Source: an uncultured Mycoplasmatota bacterium (GTDB lineage Bacteria > Bacillota_I > Bacilli_A > RF39 > UBA660). From it: a DNA stretch of 64,000 bases. A program made the translations under genes and the position numbers. The notes beneath the pieces are model-generated. The model was not told the DNA's origin. It made no database searches and saw only the letters and a program-made list of their open reading frames with translations. Shown here one piece after another: positions 28,703-36,718 of the stretch; the stretch's first letter is position 1, and each line of letters begins with the position of its first letter. The stretch spans positions 17,833-81,832 of the forward strand of contig USDJ01000005.1 in NCBI GenBank assembly GCA_900553395.1, written 5' to 3'.

Positions 28703-30415
28703 CTAATTATGTTGAAACTTCATTCTTTTTATTAAAGTTTTATAATCCATTTTTCCTAATGCTGTTTCAGGAAAATCTTCAACTGGAACAAATTTCACCG
28801 GTTGATGGTATCTATCAAGATTCATTTTACATTGTGATTTTAACTTATCAACAAGTGCTGGTGTTATACCCAATGTTCCGTTTTTCATTTTTATAAAAGC
28901 TACTGGAACATTTCCTTTATATTCGTCTTCCATTGGAACTACAATACTACTCTCTATCTCATCTACTTTTTCAAGTTCTCTTTCAATACTATCCGGATAT
29001 ACATTAACACCACTAGATTCGAACATTCTATCTAATCTTTGAGTATAAAATACTATTCCATCTTCATCTATATAGCCCATATCTCCAGTATGTAACCATT
29101 TTTTTCCATCTTTTTCTAACGATATCGAATGTTTTTTGGTATTTCCAAAGTAATCTTGTACCATTACAGTTGGACCGGAAATACAAATTTCACCATCTTC
29201 ATTATATCCAAATTCTTCTCCTGTACTAGGGTCAACTATTTTAAAATCCGTATTAACCATTGGTATTCCTATGCTTCCAACTTTATTGCACCCATTAAAT
29301 GAGAATGTAACACCAGCAACAGCCTCAGTTAATCCATACCCTTTACATACAGAACTTGTACAATTATGTGCTTTTAAAAATTCGTTAAATTCCTCTTCAT
29401 TTTTCATTTTATCAGCACCATATACTACATATTTTAGGCAAGACAAATCTGATTCTTTTAATTTTTTATTACTCATCATAGCATTAAATAATGTTGGCAC
29501 TCCAATAATATGATTAGGACGTTTTTTTAATAATTTTGGCAAATCATTTTTACTAAATTTAGCAACTAAAATTATAGAAACCCCATTACATAATGGCAAA
29601 TGTACTGAGCTGCATAATCCAAAGCCATGAAATATTGGCATTATAGTAAGCATTTTATCACCAGCAGAAAAATTAGATGCCATAGCACCAAACTGTGTAA
29701 TCATTGAATTAATATTATCATTTGATAATGGAACAGTTTTGGCATCTCCAGAAGTACCACCAGTATGAAGTAAAACTGCAATCTCATCTTTTGAATAAGA
29801 ATTATGTGTATAAGTAGCTCCCTTGCCATTTGCTATAAATTTTCTCCAAGAAATTACATCAACATTTTGTAATCCTTCAGAATGTAACTGTTTGCTTTTT
29901 TTTCTTATTTTAAACACAATTTTTTTAACTAAAGGCATTGATATACCAGCACTACATGAAATTACTTTTAAGTCATCGCCAGAGATTTTAGGCACTACAT
30001 CATCTAGTGCTACTACATATTTACAATTTGTTTCTTTTATATATGAATTAATTTCTGCTTGACTTTTCAAAGGATGTATCATATTTGGTATTGCTCCAAT
30101 ATTATTTAAGGCATAAATTGATGCTAATGCCTCTGGTGTATTAGGCATGCAAACAGCTACTACATCGCCTTTTTTCACGCCCAACTTAGAGAATGCCCTA
30201 CTGCATTCGTCAATCATTTCAAATAATTTTTTAAATTTAATTTTTCTGTCATAATAGTCTATTGCTAACCCATTCATATTGTTAATATTGCTTAAATATA
30301 AATGTTCATATAGTGTTCTTTTGGGCGTTGCAATATTCCTATTTTCTTCTGGTATATATCTTAACCAACGTTTTTCAACAGATGGTTTATTATTATTTTC
30401 ACTTATCTTAGTCAT
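28703..30415 (-). CDS. AMP-forming acyl-CoA synthetase / acyl-AMP ligase
   Basis: 570 aa adenylate-forming enzyme that activates a carboxylic acid, most likely a fatty acid, as acyl-AMP and then a thioester. Motifs: ATP loop LLHTGGTSGDAKTVPLS (near 205), YGLTEAVAG (near 355), GEICISGP, HTGDMGYIDEDG with TQRLDRM, and the C-terminal catalytic lysine in TALGKMDYKTL. ATG 30415 has AAGGGGTG upstream; a GTG at 30427 lies inside that site. It starts 2 bp after the acyltransferase fusion gene, suggesting that it feeds activated acyl groups to that enzyme. Exact substrate cannot be told. Confidence 0.88.
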   Translation of the reverse strand: MTKISENNNKPSVEKRWLRYIPEENRNIATPKRTLYEHLYLSNINNMNGLAIDYYDRKIKFKKLFEMIDECSRAFSKLGVKKGDVVAVCMPNTPEALASIYALNNIGAIPNMIHPLKSQAEINSYIKETNCKYVVALDDVVPKISGDDLKVISCSAGISMPLVKKIVFKIRKKSKQLHSEGLQNVDVISWRKFIANGKGATYTHNSYSKDEIAVLLHTGGTSGDAKTVPLSNDNINSMITQFGAMASNFSAGDKMLTIMPIFHGFGLCSSVHLPLCNGVSIILVAKFSKNDLPKLLKKRPNHIIGVPTLFNAMMSNKKLKESDLSCLKYVVYGADKMKNEEEFNEFLKAHNCTSSVCKGYGLTEAVAGVTFSFNGCNKVGSIGIPMVNTDFKIVDPSTGEEFGYNEDGEICISGPTVMVQDYFGNTKKHSISLEKDGKKWLHTGDMGYIDEDGIVFYTQRLDRMFESSGVNVYPDSIERELEKVDEIESSIVVPMEDEYKGNVPVAFIKMKNGTLGITPALVDKLKSQCKMNLDRYHQPVKFVPVEDFPETALGKMDYKTLIKRMKFQHN

Positions 30416-30417
30416 TT

Positions 30418-31827
30418 TTAATGACACCCCTTACTAAGCTTTTTTTGCTTTTGCTTTTGAGCTTCATCTTTTTCTTTTAACTCAATAACCATTCCTTCTA
30501 TCAAATTTTGAAGTTTCATTGTGGATACTTCAACATCATCTAAAGGCGAAACATAAAATGGTTCTGCAAACCTGATTCTATTCTTTTTTCCATAATAGAT
30601 AGCCATTGGAATAATTGCTGTTCCTGTTTTTTGTGCCATTGCAACTGCGCCTTTATGAAATGGTAATATAGTTTTTTTTCTTCCTTCTTCTGTTTTGTTT
30701 TTTCTTGTACCTTCTGGAAAAATTAAGACATTATCACCATATACCAATCTAGTTGCTAATTGCTCTGATGTTTCTTTTCTACTATTAGGATCTTTTCTGT
30801 CAATAAATACCGCACCTCTTGTCAATTTAAAAATTCTTCCTCTAAATGAGTCTTGAATCTCTGAAGCTGCAAATCCAGCATAATATTGGTGTTTTCCTAA
30901 TCCTAAATCTATCAAATAATTATCACAAGATTTAACATGATTTGAGCAAAACAACTTTCCATCTTGATAAGGTACATTATCTTTATTTTCTATAATAGGT
31001 TTAAATTTCAATTTCATAACAGGATACATTAATGTATACATTAGTCTATAGGCTTTTTTTCCTTTATTTAATTCTTTCGTATTTAATTTTAAACTTCCGC
31101 TTTTTAAATGAGCATAATACTGATTATAATATCTTTTTTTCTCTTCATCGCTCATTTTTTCTATCTCTTGAGATGTAGCATGTAAAAACTCCCCTGGTTT
31201 CACTAAATTTACTGATAATTCATCTATTTTAGTTTCAACTTCATCCCAACTATTAACTCTTATAATATTATCGTGAGATACGTCTTTATTATAAGGATTA
31301 TCAATAAGTATAACTCTAACTCCGTTTTCTGCTAAGTATAAAGCAACATCAGATTTATCTTCTATCATTATATCAACATGTAGTTTTCTACATCCTAATA
31401 ATTTATCCCTAGGACTATCTTTTTCAGAACAATATTGTTTAGAATCAAAAGTTAATGAATTTTTTTCTAACCACTTATTTAGCAACTTTCTATAACGGTA
31501 ACCAAGCAAATTACTACTTGTAACAAATTTTCTGGCTGTAATCAAATGCAAATTATATCCCTTATTTTTTAAATTGCTTAAAGTAGTTTTTGCTCCATCT
31601 CTTAATGAACATTCTTTACAATACTTTTCTAAAACCTTACTGCCATATAATAACTCTTTAGATTTTGAAAGTCCGAATATTTCACCAAAACTATAAGCTT
31701 CTGGTAATACTGGCTCTTTCTTTAACATTTTAGCCACTTTAGTATTATAAAAGCCATTCAAGTCAGTTAAAGTTCCATCTACGTCTACTCCAATTATAGG
31801 ATTGTTCTTTTTATTATTCTTTTCCAC
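30418..31827 (-). CDS. HAD (5'-nucleotidase-like) domain fused to a PlsC-type acyltransferase
   Basis: 470 aa with two enzyme domains. N-terminal HAD domain (about 8-205) of the cytosolic deoxyribonucleotidase (NT5C) kind: GVDVDGTLTD, LITARK, and MIEDKSDVA hold the nucleophile, second and acidic motifs. C-terminal 1-acyl-glycerol-3-phosphate acyltransferase domain (about 255-440): CSNHVKSCD is the H-x4-D motif and IFPEGTRKN the substrate motif. Start is GTG 31827, 7 nt after AAAGGGGG; upstream in-frame codons lack a site. Operon with the ligase downstream. A role in lipid remodelling is inferred. The reason for a nucleotidase-like partner is unclear; it might act on a phospholipid or nucleotide. 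Confidence 0.87.
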   Translation of the reverse strand: MEKNNKKNNPIIGVDVDGTLTDLNGFYNTKVAKMLKKEPVLPEAYSFGEIFGLSKSKELLYGSKVLEKYCKECSLRDGAKTTLSNLKNKGYNLHLITARKFVTSSNLLGYRYRKLLNKWLEKNSLTFDSKQYCSEKDSPRDKLLGCRKLHVDIMIEDKSDVALYLAENGVRVILIDNPYNKDVSHDNIIRVNSWDEVETKIDELSVNLVKPGEFLHATSQEIEKMSDEEKKRYYNQYYAHLKSGSLKLNTKELNKGKKAYRLMYTLMYPVMKLKFKPIIENKDNVPYQDGKLFCSNHVKSCDNYLIDLGLGKHQYYAGFAASEIQDSFRGRIFKLTRGAVFIDRKDPNSRKETSEQLATRLVYGDNVLIFPEGTRKNKTEEGRKKTILPFHKGAVAMAQKTGTAIIPMAIYYGKKNRIRFAEPFYVSPLDDVEVSTMKLQNLIEGMVIELKEKDEAQKQKQKKLSKGCH

Positions 31828-31855
31828 AAGTCTTCCCCCTTTAAAATTGATTGTT

Positions 31856-31892
31856 ATAATAACACTTATTTCACTATTTGTCAAACTGTTTG
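31856..31892 (-). promoter_or_regulatory. Sigma-A promoter and overlapping palindrome, acyltransferase operon
   Basis: TTGACA (31879-31884), 17-bp spacer, TATTAT (31856-31861). A perfect 11-bp palindrome CAAACTGTTTG (31882-31892) overlaps the -35 box and is a candidate operator. No known regulator can be named. Confidence 0.82.
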
Positions 31893-31966
31893 TTATTTAC
31901 TCACTTTTTTTTGGAAAAATGAGAAATTTTTCTAATAAAAGATATACTTTTTATATATTAGTTATA

Positions 31967-33409
31967 TTAGTTAAGGCCCTCTAAATATTTTCTTATTCTT
32001 TTTTGAGCATGAGATGTATGCGCATCTTTTAGCCAACCTTCGTTAGGGTGTGATGATTTATCTGATTCTATTAACACTCTATCTCCATCACTTAAAACGT
32101 AACCTCTTGAAACTTGTTTATCATTAACTTTAGCACCCACCAAACTATTTCCTAATGAATTCTTTAGTCTATAAGCAAGATCTATCACTGTCGAACCTTT
32201 AGGTAATTCTATTCTATCGCCTTTTCTTGTAAACACAGTTATTGTTCCAGATAATATTTCCCTTCTTACTTGTTCTACAAACCCTTCATTATCCTCAAAT
32301 ATTTTGTCTATTTCTGATAATGATCCTAACATTTGAAATTTTTTGCTTACTTCTTCTTGCATTCTATATCTTGCTTTTCCTTTATTTATATCCCAATATG
32401 TAGTAATTCCAAAAGAAGCAACTCTATCCATATCAAACGTTCTTATTTGATTTTGAACCAAATTATGATTTGGCCCAAAGACAGTTGTATGAAGAGATTG
32501 ATACATATTAGCTTTAGGGTTACATATATAATCTCTAAATGTAGATTCTACTGGTTTATATAATGAATGAATAAGTCCTAAGGATACATAACAATTTCTT
32601 ATTTGATCTACCATTATTTTTAATGATAATAAATCATGTATTTTAGACCAATCATTTACTTCATGAAGTCTTTTATATATACCATATATGTTTTTAGTTC
32701 TTACTTTTATTTCATATGGAATTCCTTCTGCAATAAGTATATCTGAAATACTTAATAGCATATCTGTTAAAATGTTAGCATTAGCTTGACCCCTTCTCAT
32801 TAATTCCTCGCTTATTTTTTTATATTCATCTGGATTTAGATAGCTAAATGCCAAATCTTCTAATTCAGTTTTTACTCTATATTCACCAAGATAGTATGCA
32901 AATGGAACAAATATTTCTAGGGTTTCTATAGCATTTTCTCTTTGCTTTACAGGAGTTTTATATTGTAACGTTCTCATATTGTGAAGTCTATCAGCTAATT
33001 TTATTATCATAATTCTTACATCTTTAATAACACTCGTTAATATTTTTCTTGTATTTGCTAAATTTTGTTCAGCTTTGGTAGAAAAGTTCATTCTACGTAT
33101 TTTTGTTACTCCATCTACTAAAATAGCTACTTCTTCTCCAAAGTTGTTAACAATATCTGCTCTTGTTGCTTTGGTGTCTTCTAAAGTATCATGTAAAAGT
33201 GCTGCACATAAAGTTGGAGTATCAGCGTGCATTTCTGCCAATATATAAGCGACATTTAACGGATGTGTTATATAAGGTTCACCACTTTCTCTTAGCTGTC
33301 CACTATGAAGATAATCAGCATAATTATATGCATTTTTTACAAGTTCTGCTCCATTTGGATTATACTCTTTTACAAGACTTAACAAATTAGTAATAGTTAT
33401 TTTAGACAT
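31967..33409 (-). CDS. rel: Short Rel/SpoT-family protein, probably hydrolase only
   Basis: 480 aa; full Rel is about 730. HD hydrolase domain intact: YITHPLNVAY, LLHDTLEDT, LADRLHNMRT. Synthetase domain (about 215-345): the ATP-side aspartate is kept in IHDLLSLKI, but the catalytic glutamate of the conserved EVQIRT is glutamine (residue 319, codon CAA at 32453-32455, context LVQNQIRT), and the RxKD motif reads TFRD. A TGS domain (TVFTRKGDRIELPKGSTVID) follows, and the protein ends soon after; the helical, zinc-finger and ACT regions are missing. Changing this glutamate abolishes (p)ppGpp synthesis in characterised Rel, so I infer a (p)ppGpp hydrolase. ATG 33409 follows AGGAGG. Preceded by a leader peptide and attenuator. 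Confidence 0.9.
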   Translation of the reverse strand: MSKITITNLLSLVKEYNPNGAELVKNAYNYADYLHSGQLRESGEPYITHPLNVAYILAEMHADTPTLCAALLHDTLEDTKATRADIVNNFGEEVAILVDGVTKIRRMNFSTKAEQNLANTRKILTSVIKDVRIMIIKLADRLHNMRTLQYKTPVKQRENAIETLEIFVPFAYYLGEYRVKTELEDLAFSYLNPDEYKKISEELMRRGQANANILTDMLLSISDILIAEGIPYEIKVRTKNIYGIYKRLHEVNDWSKIHDLLSLKIMVDQIRNCYVSLGLIHSLYKPVESTFRDYICNPKANMYQSLHTTVFGPNHNLVQNQIRTFDMDRVASFGITTYWDINKGKARYRMQEEVSKKFQMLGSLSEIDKIFEDNEGFVEQVRREILSGTITVFTRKGDRIELPKGSTVIDLAYRLKNSLGNSLVGAKVNDKQVSRGYVLSDGDRVLIESDKSSHPNEGWLKDAHTSHAQKRIRKYLEGLN

Positions 33410-33426
33410 AAAACCTCCTATAAAAA

Positions 33427-33455
33427 ATAACAAGCATAAAATAGGTGCTTGTTAT
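33427..33455 (-). terminator. Intrinsic terminator (attenuator) in the rel leader
   Basis: ATAACAAGCA pairs with TGCTTGTTAT (10 bp) around a 9-nt loop, followed by TTTTTTA and then, within a few bases, the rel ribosome-binding site. It lies downstream of the rel promoter, so transcription must read through it. Its 5' arm begins 2 nt after the stop codon of the upstream small ORF. Confidence 0.85.
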
Positions 33456-33457
33456 AA

Positions 33458-33538
33458 TTATTGGCGCATTAAAGAATCATAAGAAATTATATTCATATAA
33501 CAATTAGTTATTACTTCAAATAATCTTATACATTCCAT
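33458..33538 (-). CDS. 26-codon leader peptide upstream of rel
   Basis: Small ORF beginning MECIRLFEVITNCYMNIISY and ending at a TAA just before the attenuator. It has GAGGTG with a 5-nt spacer, as good as the site of any gene here, and lies 31 bp after the -10 box of a consensus promoter. It was too short for ordinary gene calling. A ribosome finishing at its stop would cover the 5' arm of the terminator and favour read-through into rel, so its translation could tune rel. No run of one amino acid stands out. Function is inference from position. Confidence 0.62.
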   Translation of the reverse strand: MECIRLFEVITNCYMNIISYDSLMRQ

Positions 33539-33568
33539 ATATACACCTCAAATAATTTATTTAAATAA

Positions 33569-33597
33569 ATATTACTATTATTTTTTTGTTATGTCAA
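33569..33597 (-). promoter_or_regulatory. Sigma-A promoter of rel
   Basis: TTGACA (33592-33597), 17-bp spacer, TAATAT (33569-33574) on the reverse strand. It drives the leader peptide, attenuator and rel. Confidence 0.88.
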
Positions 33598-33610
33598 TAT
33601 TCATATAGAT

Positions 33611-33635
33611 AAAAAGTGAAATAATTAAATTTCAC
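33611..33635 (-). terminator. Terminator of the first coiled-coil cassette
   Basis: GTGAAAT pairs with ATTTCAC, followed by T5 on the reverse strand, 15 bp after the stop codon at 33650 and just before the rel promoter. Confidence 0.82.
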
Positions 33636-33649
33636 TTCAAATACAAATA

Positions 33650-35173
33650 TTATCTACTTTTAGCTGGCTTTTCAACTTCAATTTCTTCTTCATCTGATTT
33701 TTCTTTTTTTCTTGATAATAAATTTTCCTTTATTCTTTTTAACCAACCTTTTCTTTTCTCTGAAAATAGTTGCTCTAAATTTTCTTTTACATCAGATACA
33801 GAAACATACTCTCCATTATCTACATAATCATATTCACTTAATCGTAAATTTGATGATAGTTCAGCGTACATTGATGGAATTCCATTTTTATAAGCATTTT
33901 CTTTTCCTATTACTCTTCTAACATCAGTTTCAGTTATTTTTTTATTTTTTAATAACTCTATTATACTGCAAAGTTTAAACGTTCTTTTTAACTTTCTAAG
34001 AGCTTTTTTGCTTAGTGATAACTTTTCATCTGTTTCTTTTACATAATAAATCTTTCCCTTATTCTTTTTATAATAATCTTGTAAAGCCTTATTAAAATCT
34101 TTTCTATTTACATATTCACCATTTGGAAGAACTATTTCTTCTTCACCGACTTTTAAATCGATTACTGCTTGAGGTAGTACTTCACCATCTATAACTGTAG
34201 ATAAAGTCCTTTTTGTAGCATCTTTTCTAGGTGACAACTTTATAGTTTGAATTTCATCTACTCCAGACATTATGTCTTCATACACTTGATTTATTAAAGC
34301 ATTAGAATTATCAACTATAACATCAGCCAAATCCTCAGATACAGGCACTGGTTTTGGATCTTTCTTTGGATCAGTTGGTTTTACTGGAGCTGTTGGATCC
34401 TTTGGATCTTTCTTTTCTGGATCCTTCGCTGGAGATGGTGCAGGTGCTGGAGTTGGCTCCGGAGTTGGTGCAGGTACTGGAGTTGGTGCTGAAGTTTTTT
34501 CTCTTTCAGCCTTTCTCTTCTCATAATAGTCTTTCTCCCATGGTGTTAATGTTTGAAGGGTTTCTGGCCCACCAACTTCTAACAACACTCTTGGTGATGT
34601 TTTTACTATTTTTTCATATTCCTCTAGCTTTTGCATATCTAGTTTTAATCTAGATAACCTATCTGCACAAGCTTGGCTTCTTTCAGATAATGCCTTATAT
34701 TTATTTCTAGAATGCTCAGTTATATTATGGTTTTCATCGTACTCATACTTAAAAGCTCTAAGTGAATGTAATGCTACTTGAAATCTTATATCTGCTTCCT
34801 CTATATCAAATTCTAGGCGTTTTTTTTCTTGATAAATAATTTTTCTATACTTGTCTTGAGTCTCACCTAATTCGTATAAATATACATTTGTATAATCTGG
34901 CGTATTATTAATCTCATCTTGTAAAGCTTTTTCTTTTGCTAAATATGCATTTTCTAAATCTCTCTTAACAATTTCTCTATAATTTGGATTAGGTAATGAA
35001 GATGTATTCTCAGATACATACTCTCTTAAGTATTCCTCTATCTCAGATTCTTTATTAGCTTTTAATCTTTCCAATTGTAATCTTAAGTGAGTGACCTTAC
35101 CATTTCTCTCTTTTTTTAACTCATCTATTTTATCCATAAATGGTTTCATTAATTCATCTATTCTATTTTTCAT
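33650..35173 (-). CDS. Coiled-coil, proline-rich protein of unknown function (copy 1)
   Basis: 507 aa. N-terminal half (1-210) is a long charged helical/coiled-coil domain opening MKNRIDELMKPFMDKIDELK and closing with SPRVLLEVGGPETLQTLTPW. Then a low-complexity Pro/Lys/Asp linker (about 225-280, with PAPTPEPTPAPAPSPAKDPEK). The C-terminal part (285-507) is soluble, basic and ends SDEEEIEVEKPAKSR. No signal peptide or membrane segment. GGAGGGG precedes the ATG. The N-terminal domain and linker are paralogous to the protein at 40357-42015; the C-terminal part is not. A scaffolding or cell-envelope role is conceivable but unproven. Confidence 0.8.
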   Translation of the reverse strand: MKNRIDELMKPFMDKIDELKKERNGKVTHLRLQLERLKANKESEIEEYLREYVSENTSSLPNPNYREIVKRDLENAYLAKEKALQDEINNTPDYTNVYLYELGETQDKYRKIIYQEKKRLEFDIEEADIRFQVALHSLRAFKYEYDENHNITEHSRNKYKALSERSQACADRLSRLKLDMQKLEEYEKIVKTSPRVLLEVGGPETLQTLTPWEKDYYEKRKAEREKTSAPTPVPAPTPEPTPAPAPSPAKDPEKKDPKDPTAPVKPTDPKKDPKPVPVSEDLADVIVDNSNALINQVYEDIMSGVDEIQTIKLSPRKDATKRTLSTVIDGEVLPQAVIDLKVGEEEIVLPNGEYVNRKDFNKALQDYYKKNKGKIYYVKETDEKLSLSKKALRKLKRTFKLCSIIELLKNKKITETDVRRVIGKENAYKNGIPSMYAELSSNLRLSEYDYVDNGEYVSVSDVKENLEQLFSEKRKGWLKRIKENLLSRKKEKSDEEEIEVEKPAKSR

Positions 35174-35221
35174 ATATTCCCCTCCATAAAATTAGTGTCT
35201 ATAGTAGCACATTTTTTTATT

Positions 35222-35467
35222 TTAGTCAATTTCATCATCATCTGAAGAATTAAGAGCAAATTGACTCAAAACATAATCTAGTTCGTTATTGTCTTTAACT
35301 TCTTCTAGTATTATTTTATCTTCTTTTACTTTTTCCACTGCTATCATTATTTCAAGTGGTTTTGAATTCGTTATTAAATAAACATAATTAACATTATGAA
35401 AATTTAATTTATCTACTATAATGTACTCCTTACTATCATCCAACTTAACTATTTGTCCTATATTCAT
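35222..35467 (-). CDS. Small acidic protein, DUF1292-like
   Basis: 81 aa; mostly beta strands (KEYIIVDKLNFHNVNYVYLI) then an acidic tail ending SSDDDEID. The size and profile recall DUF1292/YrzB-type proteins, but I am not certain. AAAGGG precedes the ATG. Directly upstream of coiled-coil copy 1; a protein of the same size and type (40088-40342) accompanies copy 2. Confidence 0.65.
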   Translation of the reverse strand: MNIGQIVKLDDSKEYIIVDKLNFHNVNYVYLITNSKPLEIMIAVEKVKEDKIILEEVKDNNELDYVLSQFALNSSDDDEID

Positions 35468-35485
35468 ATTATTAATCCCTTTCTA

Positions 35486-35854
35486 TCAATCAACATATTC
35501 ACAATCTAGTGAATAATCTTTTAAAACTATAAATTTTAATTTATCGTACTCTATAGATTTATTAGTATTTGGATTTGTTTCTTTTTTTAAAGCTCCATAA
35601 CTAATTAAATCGCTTACATTTATTTCTATTACAGTCCCTATAATAGATAGTTCTTTATATTCATCCATATTAGAATATATATACGATTTTCCAGCTAAGC
35701 AAGCATTACTTACCAATGTTGTATATTTTTTCTCTTCATCATCTTTAGCAGACTTAAGAAGTGATGGAAAACTAACTAGAAAAATTGCTGCTAAAACTAT
35801 AACTATAGCTAAAAGTTCTGTTAGTGTAAAACCTTTATTATTAATATTTTTCAT
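35486..35854 (-). CDS. Type IV pilin-like (prepilin) protein
   Basis: 122 aa. Starts MKNINNKGFTLTELLAIVIV: a prepilin peptidase site after the G of NKG, F at +1, E at +5, followed by the hydrophobic stem helix. A small globular domain of about 85 residues with two cysteines (in CLAGKSYIY and LDCEYVD) that may form a disulfide. Start ATG 35854 with TGGTGAT upstream; the frame is open to 35884. A minor pilin or pseudopilin. No assembly genes nearby. Confidence 0.8.
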   Translation of the reverse strand: MKNINNKGFTLTELLAIVIVLAAIFLVSFPSLLKSAKDDEEKKYTTLVSNACLAGKSYIYSNMDEYKELSIIGTVIEINVSDLISYGALKKETNPNTNKSIEYDKLKFIVLKDYSLDCEYVD

Positions 35855-35929
35855 AGCATCACCAGTATAATTAAATTTTAGCACAAAATTTAAAAATAAA
35901 CAACAAAAAAAGATTAATATTCTTAATCT

Positions 35930-36487
35930 TTAAGCTCTTGATGCGTATTTACCATCTGCAGTATATACTGATACAACTTCTCCTTGTTCAATAAATAAAG
36001 GAACCCTTACTACTAGTCCTGTTTCTAATGTTGCATCTTTTGTTGCATTGTTAGTAGTATTACCTTTTACAGCTGGTTCTGTTTTAACAACCTCTAAATC
36101 AACTTGAGCTGGTAATATAATACCAAGTAACTCTCCTTGATAGAAAGATATTAACACATCTAATCCTTCTTTTAAATAATTAACGTTATCTCCTAATTGA
36201 TCTTTTGATAATTCAATTTGTTCATAAGTTTCCATATTCATGAAATTATAAGAATCTCCATTGGCATATAAAAACTGCATTCCTACTTTTTCAACCATAG
36301 CTTTTTCAAGTTTTACACCTGAGTTAAATCTTTTTTCTACAATTGAACCTGTACGTAAGTTTTTAAGTTTTGCTTGAACAAATGCTGCACCTTTACCAGG
36401 CTTAACATGTGAAAATTCTAAAACTGTATAAATATTATCCTCAAAAAGGATTGTCATTCCATTTTTAATATCATTTACGTTAAACAT
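35930..36487 (-). CDS. efp: Elongation factor P
   Basis: 185 aa, three-domain factor that rescues ribosomes stalled at proline runs. KOW-like N-domain with the modification-loop lysine in HVKPGKGAAF (near residue 32), EF-P middle domain, and the C-terminal OB domain ending ETGLVVRVPLFIEQGEVVSV. AAAGGAGG precedes the ATG. The proline-rich proteins encoded on both sides (33650 and 40357) would be plausible clients, since they carry PAP/PTP/DPT runs. Followed by no other gene on its strand for 75 bp. Confidence 0.96.
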   Translation of the reverse strand: MFNVNDIKNGMTILFEDNIYTVLEFSHVKPGKGAAFVQAKLKNLRTGSIVEKRFNSGVKLEKAMVEKVGMQFLYANGDSYNFMNMETYEQIELSKDQLGDNVNYLKEGLDVLISFYQGELLGIILPAQVDLEVVKTEPAVKGNTTNNATKDATLETGLVVRVPLFIEQGEVVSVYTADGKYASRA

Positions 36488-36507
36488 ATTTTCCTCCTTT
36501 TTGAATA

Positions 36508-36675
36508 TTATTTAGTTTCTTTATGAAGCGTACTTTTTTTACACTTTGGACAGTATTTATTTAATTCTAAACGCTCAGTAGTATTCTTTTTATTTTTTTC
36601 AGTACGGAAATTTTGGTCTCCACATTCAGTACATTTAAGAGTTATTCTTTGTCTAGCTTCTCCTTTTTTTGCCAT
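36508..36675 (-). CDS. rpmG: Ribosomal protein bL33
   Basis: 55 aa. Zinc-binding form with CTEC and CPKC pairs ([19 protein letters not shown], then [18 protein letters not shown]). ATG 36675 follows AAAGGAGGAG; the extension to 36696 lies upstream of that site. Twenty base pairs before efp. Confidence 0.94.
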   Translation of the reverse strand: MAKKGEARQRITLKCTECGDQNFRTEKNKKNTTERLELNKYCPKCKKSTLHKETK

Positions 36676-36718
36676 AGTTTCTCCTCCTTTTTTCAATATT
36701 CCAATATATTATAGCAAA

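Noticed and set aside
31882..31892. FapR or FabT operator at the acyltransferase promoter
   Set aside because: The palindrome CAAACTGTTTG matches neither consensus; listed only as an unassigned candidate operator.
33427..33600. Considered a T-box riboswitch in the rel leader
   Set aside because: No specifier-loop, AGGGTGG or antiterminator core sequence is present; a small ORF plus terminator explains the leader better.
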